Shown here: positions 41,919 through 51,435 of the stretch, in pieces
Numbering within the stretch: the first letter of the stretch is position 1
How the letters are laid out: every line of letters begins with the position of its first letter
DNA from: Saccharopolyspora erythraea
Lineage (GTDB): Bacteria > Actinomycetota > Actinomycetes > Mycobacteriales > Pseudonocardiaceae
NCBI RefSeq assembly: GCF_018141105.1
Contig: NZ_CP054839.1
Location: 4,774,001-4,838,000 of the forward strand
Direction: 5' to 3'
Length of the DNA stretch: 64,000 nucleotides
Notes under the pieces: generated by a model
The model's database searches: none
What the model saw: the letters and a program-made list of their open reading frames with translations, nothing else
Told to the model about the DNA's origin: nothing
Program-made: the position numbers and the translations under genes

Positions 41919-43064
41919 ATGACCGAGACGATCGAACCGTTCCGCATCGACATCCCGCAGGCGGACCTGGACGACCTGGCCGCCCGGCTGGCCGGCACCC
42001 GCTGGCCGGACCAGCCCGCGGGTGCCGGCTGGGACTTCGGGGTCCCCCTGGACTACCTGCGCGAGCTGGCCGAGTACTGGCGGACCCGCTACGACTGGCG
42101 GGCACAGGAGGCCGCGCTCAACTCGCTGCCGCAGTTCACCACCGCGCTCGACGGGCACCAGGTGCACTTCGCCCACGTCCGCTCGCCGGAGCCCGGCGCG
42201 CTGCCGCTGGTGCTCACCCACGGCTGGCCGGGCTCGATCGTGGAGTTCCTCCAGGTCATCGGCCCGCTGACCGATCCCCGCGCGCACGGCGTCGACCCTG
42301 CCGACGCCTTCCACGTCGTGGTGCCGTCGGCCCCGGGCTTCACCCTGTCCGGCCCGACCCGCGAGACGGGCTGGACCTGCGCCCGGGTGGCGGCGGCCTG
42401 GGCCGAGCTGATGCGCCGCCTCGGCTACTCGCGCTACGGCGCGCACGGCGGCGACTTCGGCTCGCTGATCTCCCGCGAGCTCGGTCTCATCGACGCCGAA
42501 CACGTGACCGGCGTACACCTCACCTCGTTGTTCTCGGCCGGCGCGACCCCGGAGAACGCCGACTTCTCCGCCGAGGCCGAGCAGCGCAGCGTCGAGAAGG
42601 GCTACCGCTACGAGTACGAGCTCGGCGGCTACGCGGCGATCCAGAGCACCAAGCCGCAGCTGATGGCCTACGCCCTCACCGACTCCCCGGTGGCCCAGCT
42701 GGCCTGGCTCGCCGACGGGTTCAAGGCGTGGACCGACTCCACCGACGTCCCGGAGGACGCCGTGGACCGGGACGCGATGCTGACCAACGTGTCGCTGTAC
42801 TGGCTGACCGGCACCGCGGGATCGTCCGCCCGCTACTACAAGGAGGGCGTGAGCACCTGGGGCGAGCCGGAGCCGGACTCACCGGTGCCGACCGCCGTCG
42901 CGGTGTTCCCGCACGACATCGCGCTGCCGGTGCGCAGGCTCGCCGAACGCAACAACAACATCGTGCGCTGGACCGAGTTCGACCGGGGCGGGCACTTCGC
43001 CGCGATGGAGGAACCCGACCTGCTCGTCGAGGACCTCCGGGCGTTCTTCCGCGACCACCGCTGA
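41919..43064 (+). CDS. Epoxide hydrolase (alpha/beta fold)
   Basis: A 381-aa enzyme that opens epoxides to diols. The N-terminal epoxide-hydrolase lid ([40 protein letters not shown]) is followed by the oxyanion HGWP in [16 protein letters not shown] and nucleophile Asp in [18 protein letters not shown] near residue 179. Lid tyrosines ([11 protein letters not shown] and SSARYYKEG) and the C-terminal base His in [17 protein letters not shown] are all present, so it should be active. ATG 41919 has no ribosome site but lies 7 nt past a -10-like hexamer, suggesting a leaderless mRNA. Twelve nt separate it from the AlkZ-like gene. Confidence 0.9.
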   Translation: MTETIEPFRIDIPQADLDDLAARLAGTRWPDQPAGAGWDFGVPLDYLRELAEYWRTRYDWRAQEAALNSLPQFTTALDGHQVHFAHVRSPEPGALPLVLTHGWPGSIVEFLQVIGPLTDPRAHGVDPADAFHVVVPSAPGFTLSGPTRETGWTCARVAAAWAELMRRLGYSRYGAHGGDFGSLISRELGLIDAEHVTGVHLTSLFSAGATPENADFSAEAEQRSVEKGYRYEYELGGYAAIQSTKPQLMAYALTDSPVAQLAWLADGFKAWTDSTDVPEDAVDRDAMLTNVSLYWLTGTAGSSARYYKEGVSTWGEPEPDSPVPTAVAVFPHDIALPVRRLAERNNNIVRWTEFDRGGHFAAMEEPDLLVEDLRAFFRDHR

Positions 43065-43076
43065 GGAGGTGGCGGC

Positions 43077-44162
43077 ATGGCCGTGCTCACCAGACGTGCG
43101 CTGAACCGCGCCACGCTCGAGCGCCAGCAGCTCCTGCGGCGCGACGGCACCCCGATGGAGATCATCACCCGGCTCGCCGGGATGCAGGCGCAGGACCCCC
43201 ACCTGCCCTACCTCGGGTTGTGGTCCCGGACCGCGGGCTTCACCCGGGAGCAGCTGACCCGGCTGCTGCACGAGCGGGCGGTGGTCCGCGCGACGCTGCA
43301 CCGGGGCACCCAGCACCTGGTGGGCGCCGAGGACTACCGCTGGTTGCGGCCGACCCTGCAGCCGATGCTGGACCGGTGGCAGCGGGGCGCCTTCGGCAAG
43401 GCCACCGCCGGGATCGACCTCGCCGGGCTGGCCGCGGCGGTGCGGGAGTCGCTGGCCGACGGGCCGCTGACCAGGAGGCAGCTCGCGGACCGGCTCGCCG
43501 TCCGCTGGCCGGGCCACGACGCCATGGCGCTGGCGTGGTCGGCGCAGGCGCGGACGCGGGTCGTGCACCCGCCGCCCAACGGTGTCTGGGGCCATCACGG
43601 GCCCACCCTGTTCACCCCGGCCGAGACCTGGCTCGGACGTTCCGGGGCCGGCCAGGCCAGGCCGGACGAGCTGGTCCGGCGCTACCTCGCAGGCTTCGGA
43701 CCCGCCGCGGTCCACGACATCCAGGCGTGGTGCGGGATGACCCGGCTTCGGGAGGTGGTGGAACGGCTCCGCCCGGAACTGCGGGTTCTGCGCGACGAGT
43801 CGGGGCGCGAGCTGTTCGACCTTCCCGACGCCCCGCTGCCCGACCCGGACGTACCCGCGCCGGTGCGGTTCCTCCCCGAGCTCGACAACGTCGTGATCGG
43901 CTTCCGCGACCGCTCCCGGATGATGACCGAACGCGAACGCGGTCACGTCGTCGTCGAGGCACCGGTCACCGCGGACGGCTTCCTATGCGGGTTCTGGCGG
44001 ATGGAGTGCAGCGGCGGCAGGGCGTTGCTGCGGGTCGGCCTGACGCGCACTCTGTCCGAAGAGGACAGAGCGGAGGTCGAGGCGGAGGGGCGGCGTCTGC
44101 TGCGCTTCGCCGCCGACGACGCGGATGAGTGCGAGGTGCGGATCGGCGAGTTCGAGGAATAG
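43077..44162 (+). CDS. AlkZ-like winged-helix DNA glycosylase (HTH_42 family)
   Basis: A 361-aa protein of the winged-helix HTH_42 family (PF06224). AlkZ from the azinomycin producer excises crosslinked or alkylated guanine, using two glutamines of a Q-x-Q motif. Here LAGMQAQDPHLPYLGLWSR places Gln37 and Gln39 at the same positions. Other family marks are VVRATLHRGTQHLVGAEDYR and FLPELDNVVIGFRDRSRMM. ATG 43077 follows GAGGAGGTGGC. It is 12 nt after the epoxide hydrolase on the same strand and almost surely co-transcribed. Activity on alkylated DNA is inferred; other HTH_42 members have no assigned role. Confidence 0.7.
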   Translation: MAVLTRRALNRATLERQQLLRRDGTPMEIITRLAGMQAQDPHLPYLGLWSRTAGFTREQLTRLLHERAVVRATLHRGTQHLVGAEDYRWLRPTLQPMLDRWQRGAFGKATAGIDLAGLAAAVRESLADGPLTRRQLADRLAVRWPGHDAMALAWSAQARTRVVHPPPNGVWGHHGPTLFTPAETWLGRSGAGQARPDELVRRYLAGFGPAAVHDIQAWCGMTRLREVVERLRPELRVLRDESGRELFDLPDAPLPDPDVPAPVRFLPELDNVVIGFRDRSRMMTERERGHVVVEAPVTADGFLCGFWRMECSGGRALLRVGLTRTLSEEDRAEVEAEGRRLLRFAADDADECEVRIGEFEE

Positions 44163-44317
44163 GGTTCACCGCGCCCCAGTACCCCGCCCATACACGTTTT
44201 TCCCACGTGAGGCGGCAAAAAGCGGACCGCCGATCCGCGCCGTGATCGACTTCGACCCCGTAAACTCCCGTACCCAGGGGGTTTTGCACGCGCTGATGCC
44301 GTGATCCGGGGGAGAAG

Positions 44318-45853
44318 ATGCCATCGACGTTCGGTCCCGCCGTCACGGGAACACGTGACCCGTCGCCCGTGCCGCCGGCACCCGGGCTCCCGCCGCTGGC
44401 GCGGGGTCCGGTGCTGGCGGTCGCGGCAGCGGCGGGTGCCCTGCTTCTCGCCCTCAGCGGGCGCTACGGCTACGTCACCGACGAGCTGTACTTCCTGGCC
44501 GCGGGCAAGCACTACCTCGACTGGGGCTACATGGACCAGCAGCCGCTGGTTCCACTGCTCGCCTGGGGGCTGGACGCTGCCTTCCCCGGCCTGCTGCCCG
44601 TGTTCCGGCTGCCCGCCGTGCTGGTCACCGTGCTCGGTGTCGTGGTCACCGCGCTGATCGCGCGCGAGCTCGGCGGTGACCGGCGCGCCCAGACCCTGGC
44701 CGCGGCCGCCTACCCGCTCTCGCCGTGGCTGCTGCTCAGCGGGCACTGGCTGGCCGCCGCGACGATGGAGCCGGCGCAGTGGGCCACCGTCATCTGGCTG
44801 CTGGTGCGCTGGGTACGGCTGCACCGGCAGGGCATCCACCGCGACCGGCTGCTGCTCGCGGCCGGACTGGTGGTGGCGCTGGCCGTGCAGACCAAGTTCC
44901 AGATCGCCGTCCTCTGCGTCGCGCTGCTGGCCGGTCTGCTCGCGGCCGGTCCCCGCGCCCTGCTGACCAGGCCGTTGCTGTGGGTCGGCGCGGCCGTCGC
45001 GCTGATCACCGCCGTGCCGACCCTGGTGTGGCAGGCGGCCAACGACTGGCCCGCGCTGGACATGGGCACCGTCGTCGACGGCGAGTCGAGCAGGCTGCTG
45101 TTCCTGCCCAACGTCCTGCTGTACTCGGGGATCGCGGTGGGCTCGGTGTTCTGCGGCTACGGGCTGTGGTGGCTGCTGCGCGCACCCGGACACCGGTTCC
45201 TCGGCTTGACTGTGGCCGCCGTGGCGCTGATCTACCTCGCCGCCAGCGGCCGCGCCAACTACCTCGCCGGGCTCTACGGACTGCTGTTCGCCGCCGCGGC
45301 CGTCGGTCTCCAGCAGCGCCGCGAACGGCGCGGTGTCCACCGGTGGCGCTGGCTGCCGTGGCCGGCGTACCTGCTCTCCGCGGTGCTCCCGCTGGCGCTG
45401 CTGCCGATCTACCCGCTGCCGCTGCTGGCGCGCCATCCCGAGTTGCCGAACTTCCCGAGGCTCTACGAGACCGGCTGGCCCGAGCTGGCGCGCACGGTCG
45501 CCGACACCTACCACTCGCTGCCCGCCGAGGTGCGCAGGCGGACGGTGGTCGTCGGCGAGAGCTACTACACCACCGCAGCCCTGGACGTGCACGGACGCGA
45601 GCTCGGCCTGCCCCGCGCCCACAGTCCGCACCGCGGCTACTGGTTCTTCGGGGCGCCGCCGGACCAGGCCACCGCGATGCTCTACGTCGGCAACGCCCAG
45701 CCGCTCGCGCCCTACTTCGGGACCGGCCGCGAGCTGGCCACCGTGCACAGCGACCTCGGCCTGCTCAACCTCGCCCAGGGCGACACGGTCACCTTCTACG
45801 AGCACCCGGAGGTGCCGTGGTCGGTGCTGTGGCCGAAGATCCGCACCATGTGA
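44318..45853 (+). CDS. GT39/PMT-type membrane glycosyltransferase
   Basis: A 511-aa GT-C membrane protein with about 10-11 helices. The catalytic first loop is YGYVTDELYFLAAGKHYLDW with the Asp-Glu pair, followed by GYMDQQPLVPLLAWGLDAAF, as in ArnT/PMT-type enzymes that use polyprenyl-phosphate sugars. A soluble C-terminal domain (after residue 390) contains RRRTVVVGESYYTTAALDVH. ATG 44318 follows GGGGGAGAAG. It could modify cell-wall glycans or proteins. Convergent with PrsW (4-nt gap). A 155-bp gap before it shows no other gene. Confidence 0.8.
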   Translation: MPSTFGPAVTGTRDPSPVPPAPGLPPLARGPVLAVAAAAGALLLALSGRYGYVTDELYFLAAGKHYLDWGYMDQQPLVPLLAWGLDAAFPGLLPVFRLPAVLVTVLGVVVTALIARELGGDRRAQTLAAAAYPLSPWLLLSGHWLAAATMEPAQWATVIWLLVRWVRLHRQGIHRDRLLLAAGLVVALAVQTKFQIAVLCVALLAGLLAAGPRALLTRPLLWVGAAVALITAVPTLVWQAANDWPALDMGTVVDGESSRLLFLPNVLLYSGIAVGSVFCGYGLWWLLRAPGHRFLGLTVAAVALIYLAASGRANYLAGLYGLLFAAAAVGLQQRRERRGVHRWRWLPWPAYLLSAVLPLALLPIYPLPLLARHPELPNFPRLYETGWPELARTVADTYHSLPAEVRRRTVVVGESYYTTAALDVHGRELGLPRAHSPHRGYWFFGAPPDQATAMLYVGNAQPLAPYFGTGRELATVHSDLGLLNLAQGDTVTFYEHPEVPWSVLWPKIRTM

Positions 45854-45857
45854 TGCG

Positions 45858-47141
45858 TCAGCGCGGCGGCCACTGCTGCCCGGGCCTGCCCGGTCCCCGC
45901 GGCGGGACGGACTGCGGCGGCAACGACGGCAGCCTGGCCACGTGCAGGTTCGACGGCGGGGCGAAGAACCCCGACTGCTGCTGCCGCACCGCCCACGGTG
46001 GCGGCGGCGCCTGCGGAAGCCGCCGCATGAACGCCGTGGCGGCGGCGCGCATCAGGCCCACGATCGCCTCCCGGCGCGCGTGGAAGGCGTGCGGATCGAT
46101 GGTTCCCAGCCGCGCGCGGTCGTGCAGCAGCGCGAGCTCGGTCGCGGCGAGCTGGTAGTCGCCCATCGCGCGGACCCCGGTGCCACCGGCCTGCCTGCGC
46201 GCCCAGTGCCGGGCCTGCCTGCGCCCGGCCATGGTCCCGAGCATGCGGATGTCGTCGGGCTGCACCAGTCCGCTGGGCACGTAGGCCGGCAGATATGTGC
46301 GGATCAGCCCCACCAGCCTGCGCCGGTCGCGCACCAGCACCACGATCATCACCACCAGCACCGCGGCCTCGACCGCGTAGGCGAAGAGCAGTCCGGGCAG
46401 GCCGAACGCCGTCGAGCCGTTCCACAGCCCGTGCAGCAGGACGGCGCCGATCCAGCCCGCGACCACGGCCAGGAAGCGCCCGGCGCCGCGGTGGGTCGCG
46501 GCATAGGCGACGCCGAGACCGGTCAGCGCCGTGTACAGCGGATGCCCCAGCGGTGCGATGACACCGCGCACCAGGACCGTCAACCAGAACTCGCCCTGCG
46601 GTCCCTCGAAGCCGCGCATGTAGTAGAGGACGTTCTCGACCAGCGCGAAGCCCAACCCGCACAGGCTCGCGTAGACGATGCCGTCGGTCGGCCCGTCGAT
46701 CTCGTGCCGCCACCACCACAGCACCAACAGCAGCAGCACGCCCTTGAAGCTCTCCTCGACCACCGGCGCCACGACCGCCATCGTGACGAACATCCCGGCG
46801 TCCGGGCCGATCGCGAGCTCCAGCACGGCGCCGCCGAGGCTGTTGACGATGAGCGCTCCGACGATCGCCACCCCGCCGCCCCAGCCGAGGGCGAGCAGCA
46901 GGTGCAGTCGCGGTTCCGGTTCCAGCCGGTCGACGAGCAGGATCAGCCCGACCAGCACCACCGCGGTCGGCAGGGCGAGCAGGGTGCCGACCAGCACGCC
47001 CACCGGCTCCCCCGTGGCCAGGTAGAAGGCCAGGGCGAGCAGCAGGCAGATCCCCGACACCACCAGCCCGATGATCAGCGGCACGGGTGTGCGGTTGGTT
47101 CTGCGTCCTTCGAGGATCGACTGCGGTGTCAGCGCGGGCAT
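45858..47141 (-). CDS. PrsW-family intramembrane protease
   Basis: A 427-aa membrane metalloprotease-like protein. The PrsW motifs are complete: VVAPVVEESFKGVLLLLVLW (EE), GFALVENVLYYMRGF (ExxxN), GVIAPLGHPLYTALTGLGVA (H) and AVLLHGLWNGSTAFG (H). It has about nine helices and a soluble C-terminal part ending in a proline-rich tail (QAPPPPWAV to GRPGQQWPPR). In Bacillus PrsW starts the cleavage of anti-sigma factor RsiW; the target here is unknown and no anti-sigma gene is near. ATG 47141. Confidence 0.85.
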   Translation of the reverse strand: MPALTPQSILEGRRTNRTPVPLIIGLVVSGICLLLALAFYLATGEPVGVLVGTLLALPTAVVLVGLILLVDRLEPEPRLHLLLALGWGGGVAIVGALIVNSLGGAVLELAIGPDAGMFVTMAVVAPVVEESFKGVLLLLVLWWWRHEIDGPTDGIVYASLCGLGFALVENVLYYMRGFEGPQGEFWLTVLVRGVIAPLGHPLYTALTGLGVAYAATHRGAGRFLAVVAGWIGAVLLHGLWNGSTAFGLPGLLFAYAVEAAVLVVMIVVLVRDRRRLVGLIRTYLPAYVPSGLVQPDDIRMLGTMAGRRQARHWARRQAGGTGVRAMGDYQLAATELALLHDRARLGTIDPHAFHARREAIVGLMRAAATAFMRRLPQAPPPPWAVRQQQSGFFAPPSNLHVARLPSLPPQSVPPRGPGRPGQQWPPR

Positions 47142-47241
47142 GCGGGTGAGGGTAGGAGAAGCGGCGTCCCGGCCGCTGCCGATCGTGGCAAGCCCGACTG
47201 CGGTCCCCCGGTCACACCGATGGTCGCGTCCCGTTCTCGGC

Positions 47242-47673
47242 TCAGCCGAGCCGGACCACCGCGCGCACCGCGCTGAGCACGTCGGCACCCTCCATCGAGG
47301 CGGTGAGCTCGACCGCGACGCATCCGTCGCCGAGCTTTTCGGCCACCGCCCCCTCCACGACCAGCGTCACGCCCTCGTCGGTGTCGGGCACGACGACGGG
47401 CCGCGAGAACCGCACCTCGTACTCGACCACGGCGCCGGGATCACCGGCCCAGTCGGTGACCAGCCTGCCGACCCGGGCCATGGTGAACATCCCGTGCGCG
47501 ATCACGTCGGGCAGCCCGGCCCGCTTCGCGGCGCGTTCGTTCCAGTGCAGTTCGTTGAAGTCACCGGACGCCCCGCAGTAGCGGATCAGGTCCAGCCTGC
47601 GGACCGGCAGCTCGCGCCGTCCGATGCTCGCTCCCACCTCCACGTCGTCGTAGCGCACCCGCACCGTCCTCAC
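47242..47673 (-). CDS. MaoC-type dehydratase, HadB-like subunit
   Basis: A 143-aa hot-dog protein, the catalytic half of a 3-hydroxyacyl-ACP/CoA dehydratase. The Asp-x4-His dyad is in CGASGDFNELHWNERAAKRA near residue 40, followed by GLPDVIAHGMFTMARVGRLV. GTG 47673 overlaps the HadA-like TGA as GTGA, indicating coupled synthesis and a heterodimer. Closest in style to mycobacterial HadB. No other FAS II genes are adjacent, so it may serve a dedicated pathway. Confidence 0.85.
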   Translation of the reverse strand: MRTVRVRYDDVEVGASIGRRELPVRRLDLIRYCGASGDFNELHWNERAAKRAGLPDVIAHGMFTMARVGRLVTDWAGDPGAVVEYEVRFSRPVVVPDTDEGVTLVVEGAVAEKLGDGCVAVELTASMEGADVLSAVRAVVRLG

Positions 47674-48137
47674 TCCCCCGTCCCGCTGGCAGCCGTGCCG
47701 CGCGAGATCAGCACGTTCACGGCGGTGCAAACCGGTTCGCCGTCCGCATCCGACAGCTCGGTCTCGACGCGGACGAGTTCGTGCGGTCCGGCGTCGCGGA
47801 TCTCGGCGACGAGCCCGCGGACCGACAGCAGGTCCCCGGCGCGGATCGGCCTGCGGTAGCGGTACTTCTGCTCGCCGTGCAGGACCCTCCCGTAGTCCAT
47901 GCCGAACTCCGGCTCGAAGATCGGGCTGCCCGCCGAGCCGATGCCGGTGATCACGATGGGGAACGTCGGCGGTGCGATGACGTCGGGATGCCCGAGGGCG
48001 CGGGCCGCATCCGGACTGCGGTAGGCGGGGTTCGGGTCGCCGATCGCCTCGGCGAACTCGCGGATCTTGACCCGGGTGACCTCGTAGGGCTCGGCGGCGC
48101 TGAACCGGTGCCCGAGGAACGCTCGGTTGATGGTCAT
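47670..48137 (-). CDS. MaoC-type dehydratase, HadA-like subunit
   Basis: A 155-aa FAS1/MaoC N-domain hot-dog protein that binds and stabilises the substrate chain in the heterodimer with the HadB-like partner. Features: YEVTRVKIREFAEAIGDPNP, AARALGHPDVIAPPTFPIVI and YRYRRPIRAGDLLSVRGLVA; the catalytic Asp-x4-His dyad is absent, as expected for HadA. ATG 48137. Divergent from the PucR gene, with a 288-bp control region between. Confidence 0.85.
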   Translation of the reverse strand: MTINRAFLGHRFSAAEPYEVTRVKIREFAEAIGDPNPAYRSPDAARALGHPDVIAPPTFPIVITGIGSAGSPIFEPEFGMDYGRVLHGEQKYRYRRPIRAGDLLSVRGLVAEIRDAGPHELVRVETELSDADGEPVCTAVNVLISRGTAASGTGE

Positions 48138-48425
48138 GACGGCCCCTCTCCCCGGTCGCCTGCTCGCGGCACGTGCCCCACCCGTCGCCGGTTCCCTGCC
48201 GGCGCGCGGGAAAGGCGGATACTACCGGAACCCCTCGGTCGCCAGCTCTGTCCACCATGGATGGTCCTGCTCGCACCGCCCGGCGGCCGCAGCGGGCGGT
48301 GCCTCACCCGGCGAAGAAGTCCAGGTACTCGCGCCCCTCGGCGCCTCGACGCCCACAGCGTGGACAACCTGTTCTGTTCCGACGGCTCCGGCACTACGTT
48401 GTGTCCGGTACCGAAGGAGGTGGCG

Positions 48426-50054
48426 ATGAACCCGACCTCGCCGGACGTGCCGGCCCTGCCCACCGTGGCCGACGTCCTGGACCTGGCCGCCGTCCGCGCC
48501 GGGCGGCCCAGGGTCGTGGCGGGCTCTGCCGGGCTCGAACGCCGGGTGCGCTGGGTGCACGTCGCCGAGATCGCCGACATCGCCACGCTGCTCTGCGGAG
48601 GGGAGCTGGTGCTCACCACCGGCATCGCCCTGCCCGACGAGCCGGCCGAGCTCACCGCCTACATCCGGGACCTGGCCGACGCGGGCGTGGCCGGCCTGGT
48701 CGTGGAGCTCGGCAGGCACTGGCGCGACCGCCTCCCCGACGCCCTGGTCACCGCCGCTGGACGGCACGACCTGCCGCTGGTCGCGCTCTACGAGGAGACG
48801 CGCTTCGTCGGGGTCACCGAGGCCGTGGTGGCGCTGATCCGCGACGCGCAGCTCTGCGAGCTGCGGGCCACGCACCGCATCCACGAGACCTTCACCGAGC
48901 TGACGACCACCGGGGCCGAGCCCGCGGAGGTCCTGGGCGAGGTGGTGCGGATGACCGGGCTGCCTGCGGTGCTGGAGACGATGTCGCGCCAGGTCCTGGC
49001 CTACGACGCGGCGGGATCGGATCCGGTGGCGCTGCTGTCGGGCTGGGGCGAGCGCTCCAGGCGCGTCCCGCAGTCCGGCCGCACCGGCTACGACCCGCGG
49101 GCCACCTGGCTCACCACCGTGGTCGGAGCGCGCGGCGACGACTGGGGCAGGCTGGTGCTGGTCTCACCGGAGCCGCCGCAGCACCGCCACGTCGTGGTCG
49201 CCGAGCGGGCGGCCTCGGCGCTCGCGCTGAACCGGCTGGTCACGCGCGACCGGGAGAACCTGGAGCGCCAGGCGCACCGCACCCTGCTGACCGAGCTGCT
49301 CGGCGGTGCCGGCGACAGCACCGATCTCGCCGCACGCGCGTGCGGAGCGGGGCTCGCGATCACCGGTGGGCTCACCGGGATCGCGGTGCGCCCGCGCACC
49401 ACGGCCGCGGACGCACCAGCGCTCGAAACCCAGCCGTTCCTGCGCGACCTCGCCGAGGCGACCGCACAGGCCGCGCGCGGGGCACGGCTGCCCGCGCTCT
49501 GCGGGGTCGTCAACGACGTCACGGTCCTGGCGCTGGTCGCCGTGGACGGCGGCGACGACGCCGTGGTGGGCCGGCTGGCGGCCGAGGTCCGGCGCGCCGC
49601 GAGCAGCAGTCCGCACGCGCTGCCGCTGGTGATCTCCGTCGGTGGCACCGTCGGGTCGATCAGTGCGGCACGCCGCAGCCTCACCGAGGCCGCGCAGGTC
49701 GCGGAGGCGGCGCTGCATGGCGCCGACGACGGCCGCGAGTACCACCGGCTCGACGACGTGCGGCTGCGCGGCCTGCTGCACCTGCTCAGGGACGACGACC
49801 GGCTGGTGGCCTTCGCCGAGCGGGAGCTGGCACCGATCCGCTCCGACGGGCGCCTGCTCGCCGCCCTGCGGCATTACTGCGAGCATGGCGGCAACAAGTC
49901 CGCGGCGGCATCGGCGGCGCACCTGTCGCGCACCGCCTACTACGGGCAGCTCGCGCGGATCGAGCAACTGCTGGGCGTGGCACTGGACGCGCCGGAGTCC
50001 CTGGTCTCGCTGCACGTCGCGCTGCTCGCCCACGACATGCGCCGGCCGCGCTGA
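48426..50054 (+). CDS. PucR-family transcriptional regulator
   Basis: A 542-aa activator-type regulator. The N-terminal PurC-regulator domain (residues 12-130: VLDLAAVRAGRPRVVAGSAG, ELVLTTGIALPDEPAELTAY) is followed by a GGDEF-like middle (about 290-410) and a C-terminal helix-turn-helix (about 475-530: YCEHGGNKSAAASAAHLSRT, AYYGQLARIEQLLG). ATG 48426 follows AAGGAGGTGGCG. PucR proteins control purine, polyamine or proline catabolism; the nearest divergent genes are the HadAB-like pair, while a nucleobase permease (58284) and hydantoinase (62915) lie 8-13 kb away. Target not certain. Confidence 0.85.
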   Translation: MNPTSPDVPALPTVADVLDLAAVRAGRPRVVAGSAGLERRVRWVHVAEIADIATLLCGGELVLTTGIALPDEPAELTAYIRDLADAGVAGLVVELGRHWRDRLPDALVTAAGRHDLPLVALYEETRFVGVTEAVVALIRDAQLCELRATHRIHETFTELTTTGAEPAEVLGEVVRMTGLPAVLETMSRQVLAYDAAGSDPVALLSGWGERSRRVPQSGRTGYDPRATWLTTVVGARGDDWGRLVLVSPEPPQHRHVVVAERAASALALNRLVTRDRENLERQAHRTLLTELLGGAGDSTDLAARACGAGLAITGGLTGIAVRPRTTAADAPALETQPFLRDLAEATAQAARGARLPALCGVVNDVTVLALVAVDGGDDAVVGRLAAEVRRAASSSPHALPLVISVGGTVGSISAARRSLTEAAQVAEAALHGADDGREYHRLDDVRLRGLLHLLRDDDRLVAFAERELAPIRSDGRLLAALRHYCEHGGNKSAAASAAHLSRTAYYGQLARIEQLLGVALDAPESLVSLHVALLAHDMRRPR

Positions 50055-50063
50055 CGGCAGCCG

Positions 50064-51314
50064 TCAGGCACGACCCGGCGTGAGCCCCTTGCTGTAGGCC
50101 TTGAGGTCGAAGTCCACATCGGACGCCTGCTCCGGCGTGAGGCCCGCACCGGCGGTCAGAATGCGCCGCACCGCCATGTGCTCGACCGGCCGCCCGACCG
50201 ACTCCGCCCCCAGCAGCCGATCGCCCCGGTAGCAGAAGATGGTGAACCGGCCCTCGTCCCGGTCGCCGCGCACGACCCTGCGGTCGTGACCGCCGACCAA
50301 GCCGGCGATCTGGAGCTTCGCCGCACCCTGGTCGGTCCAGAACCACGGCACGGCCTCGTACGGGACTTCCTCGCCCGTCAGCAGCCGGGAAGCAACGTGG
50401 CGCGCCTGGTCCACGGCGTTCTGGACGGACTCGAGACGCACCGGGAACCCGGCGTGCGGACTCGGGAAGCGGGCGCAGTCGCCGATCGCCGAGATCGCCG
50501 GATCGCTCGTGCGCAACGTCTCGTCGACCGCGATGCCGTCGTCGACGCTCAGCCCGGCACGCTCGGCGAGCTCGGTGTTGGGACGCACGCCGATGCCGGC
50601 GACGACGAGGTCGGCGTCGATGCGCGTCCCGTCGGCGAGCTCGACACCGGTGACCGCGCCGCCCTCCCCGACGACCCGCGACACGCTGGTCCCGAACAGC
50701 AGGTTCACCCCGCGGGCGCGGTGGACCCCGGCGAAGAACTCCGACATCGGCTCGCTGACGACCCTGGACATCAACCGGGGCAGCGCCTCCACCACCGTCA
50801 CCTTCGCCCCGGCCTCCACGGCCGCCACGGCGAACTCCAGTCCGATGAACCCGCCGCCGATCACGACGACGTCGCGCGCCGCGGGCAACGCCGCGCGCAG
50901 CGCGTCGGCGTCGGCCACCGTGCGCAGCCCGGCCACGCCGGCCAGGTCGGCGCCGGGAACGGGCAGCGCGCGGTTGCGGGAGCCCAGCGCGAGCACGAGG
51001 TGGTCGTAGTCGACGGTGGTGCCGGACTCGGTGGTCACCGACCCGTCCGCGCGATCGATGCCCGCCACGCGCTCGCCGCGCAGCAGCTCGATCTCGTTCT
51101 CCTCGAAGAACTCCGCGCCGCGCAACCGGATCCCGTCCACACCGGGCCTGCTCAGGTAGACCTTCGACAGCGGCGGGCGCTGGTAGGGCAACACCGGCTC
51201 GTCCCCGACGAGCACCACGCGGCCGGCGAAACCGCCCTGCCGCAGCGAAGCCGCCGTCTGGAAGCCCGCCTGACCACCACCCGCGATCACCACCGCCCCG
51301 ACCGGGTGTCTCAT
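50064..51314 (-). CDS. NAD(P)H-dependent ferredoxin reductase (rhodocoxin reductase type)
   Basis: A 416-aa FAD protein feeding electrons from NAD(P)H to ferredoxins of P450 or dioxygenase systems. FAD site AVVIAGGGQAGFQTAASLRQ, the Lys/Arg segment LPYQRPPLSKVYL, NAD(P) site VVVIGGGFIGLEFAVAAVEA near residue 147, and FAD tail AISAIGDCARFPSPHAGFP near 285, then the small C-terminal domain starting WFWTDQGAAKLQIAGLVGG. ATG 51314. It ends 9 nt from the convergent PucR gene. It could serve the ferredoxin/P450 pair at 53948-55362. Confidence 0.85.
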   Translation of the reverse strand: MRHPVGAVVIAGGGQAGFQTAASLRQGGFAGRVVLVGDEPVLPYQRPPLSKVYLSRPGVDGIRLRGAEFFEENEIELLRGERVAGIDRADGSVTTESGTTVDYDHLVLALGSRNRALPVPGADLAGVAGLRTVADADALRAALPAARDVVVIGGGFIGLEFAVAAVEAGAKVTVVEALPRLMSRVVSEPMSEFFAGVHRARGVNLLFGTSVSRVVGEGGAVTGVELADGTRIDADLVVAGIGVRPNTELAERAGLSVDDGIAVDETLRTSDPAISAIGDCARFPSPHAGFPVRLESVQNAVDQARHVASRLLTGEEVPYEAVPWFWTDQGAAKLQIAGLVGGHDRRVVRGDRDEGRFTIFCYRGDRLLGAESVGRPVEHMAVRRILTAGAGLTPEQASDVDFDLKAYSKGLTPGRA

Positions 51315-51435
51315 CCACCCACCACCACGTCGAATCCGCGCCGAACACTGTCGCGGCAAGGATACGGAACGAGAGCGTCCGCTTGGTCGGCTCGGGGAGG
51401 ACTGCCCGGTTGCCACCGCAGCGGGCAGCCCCGGA

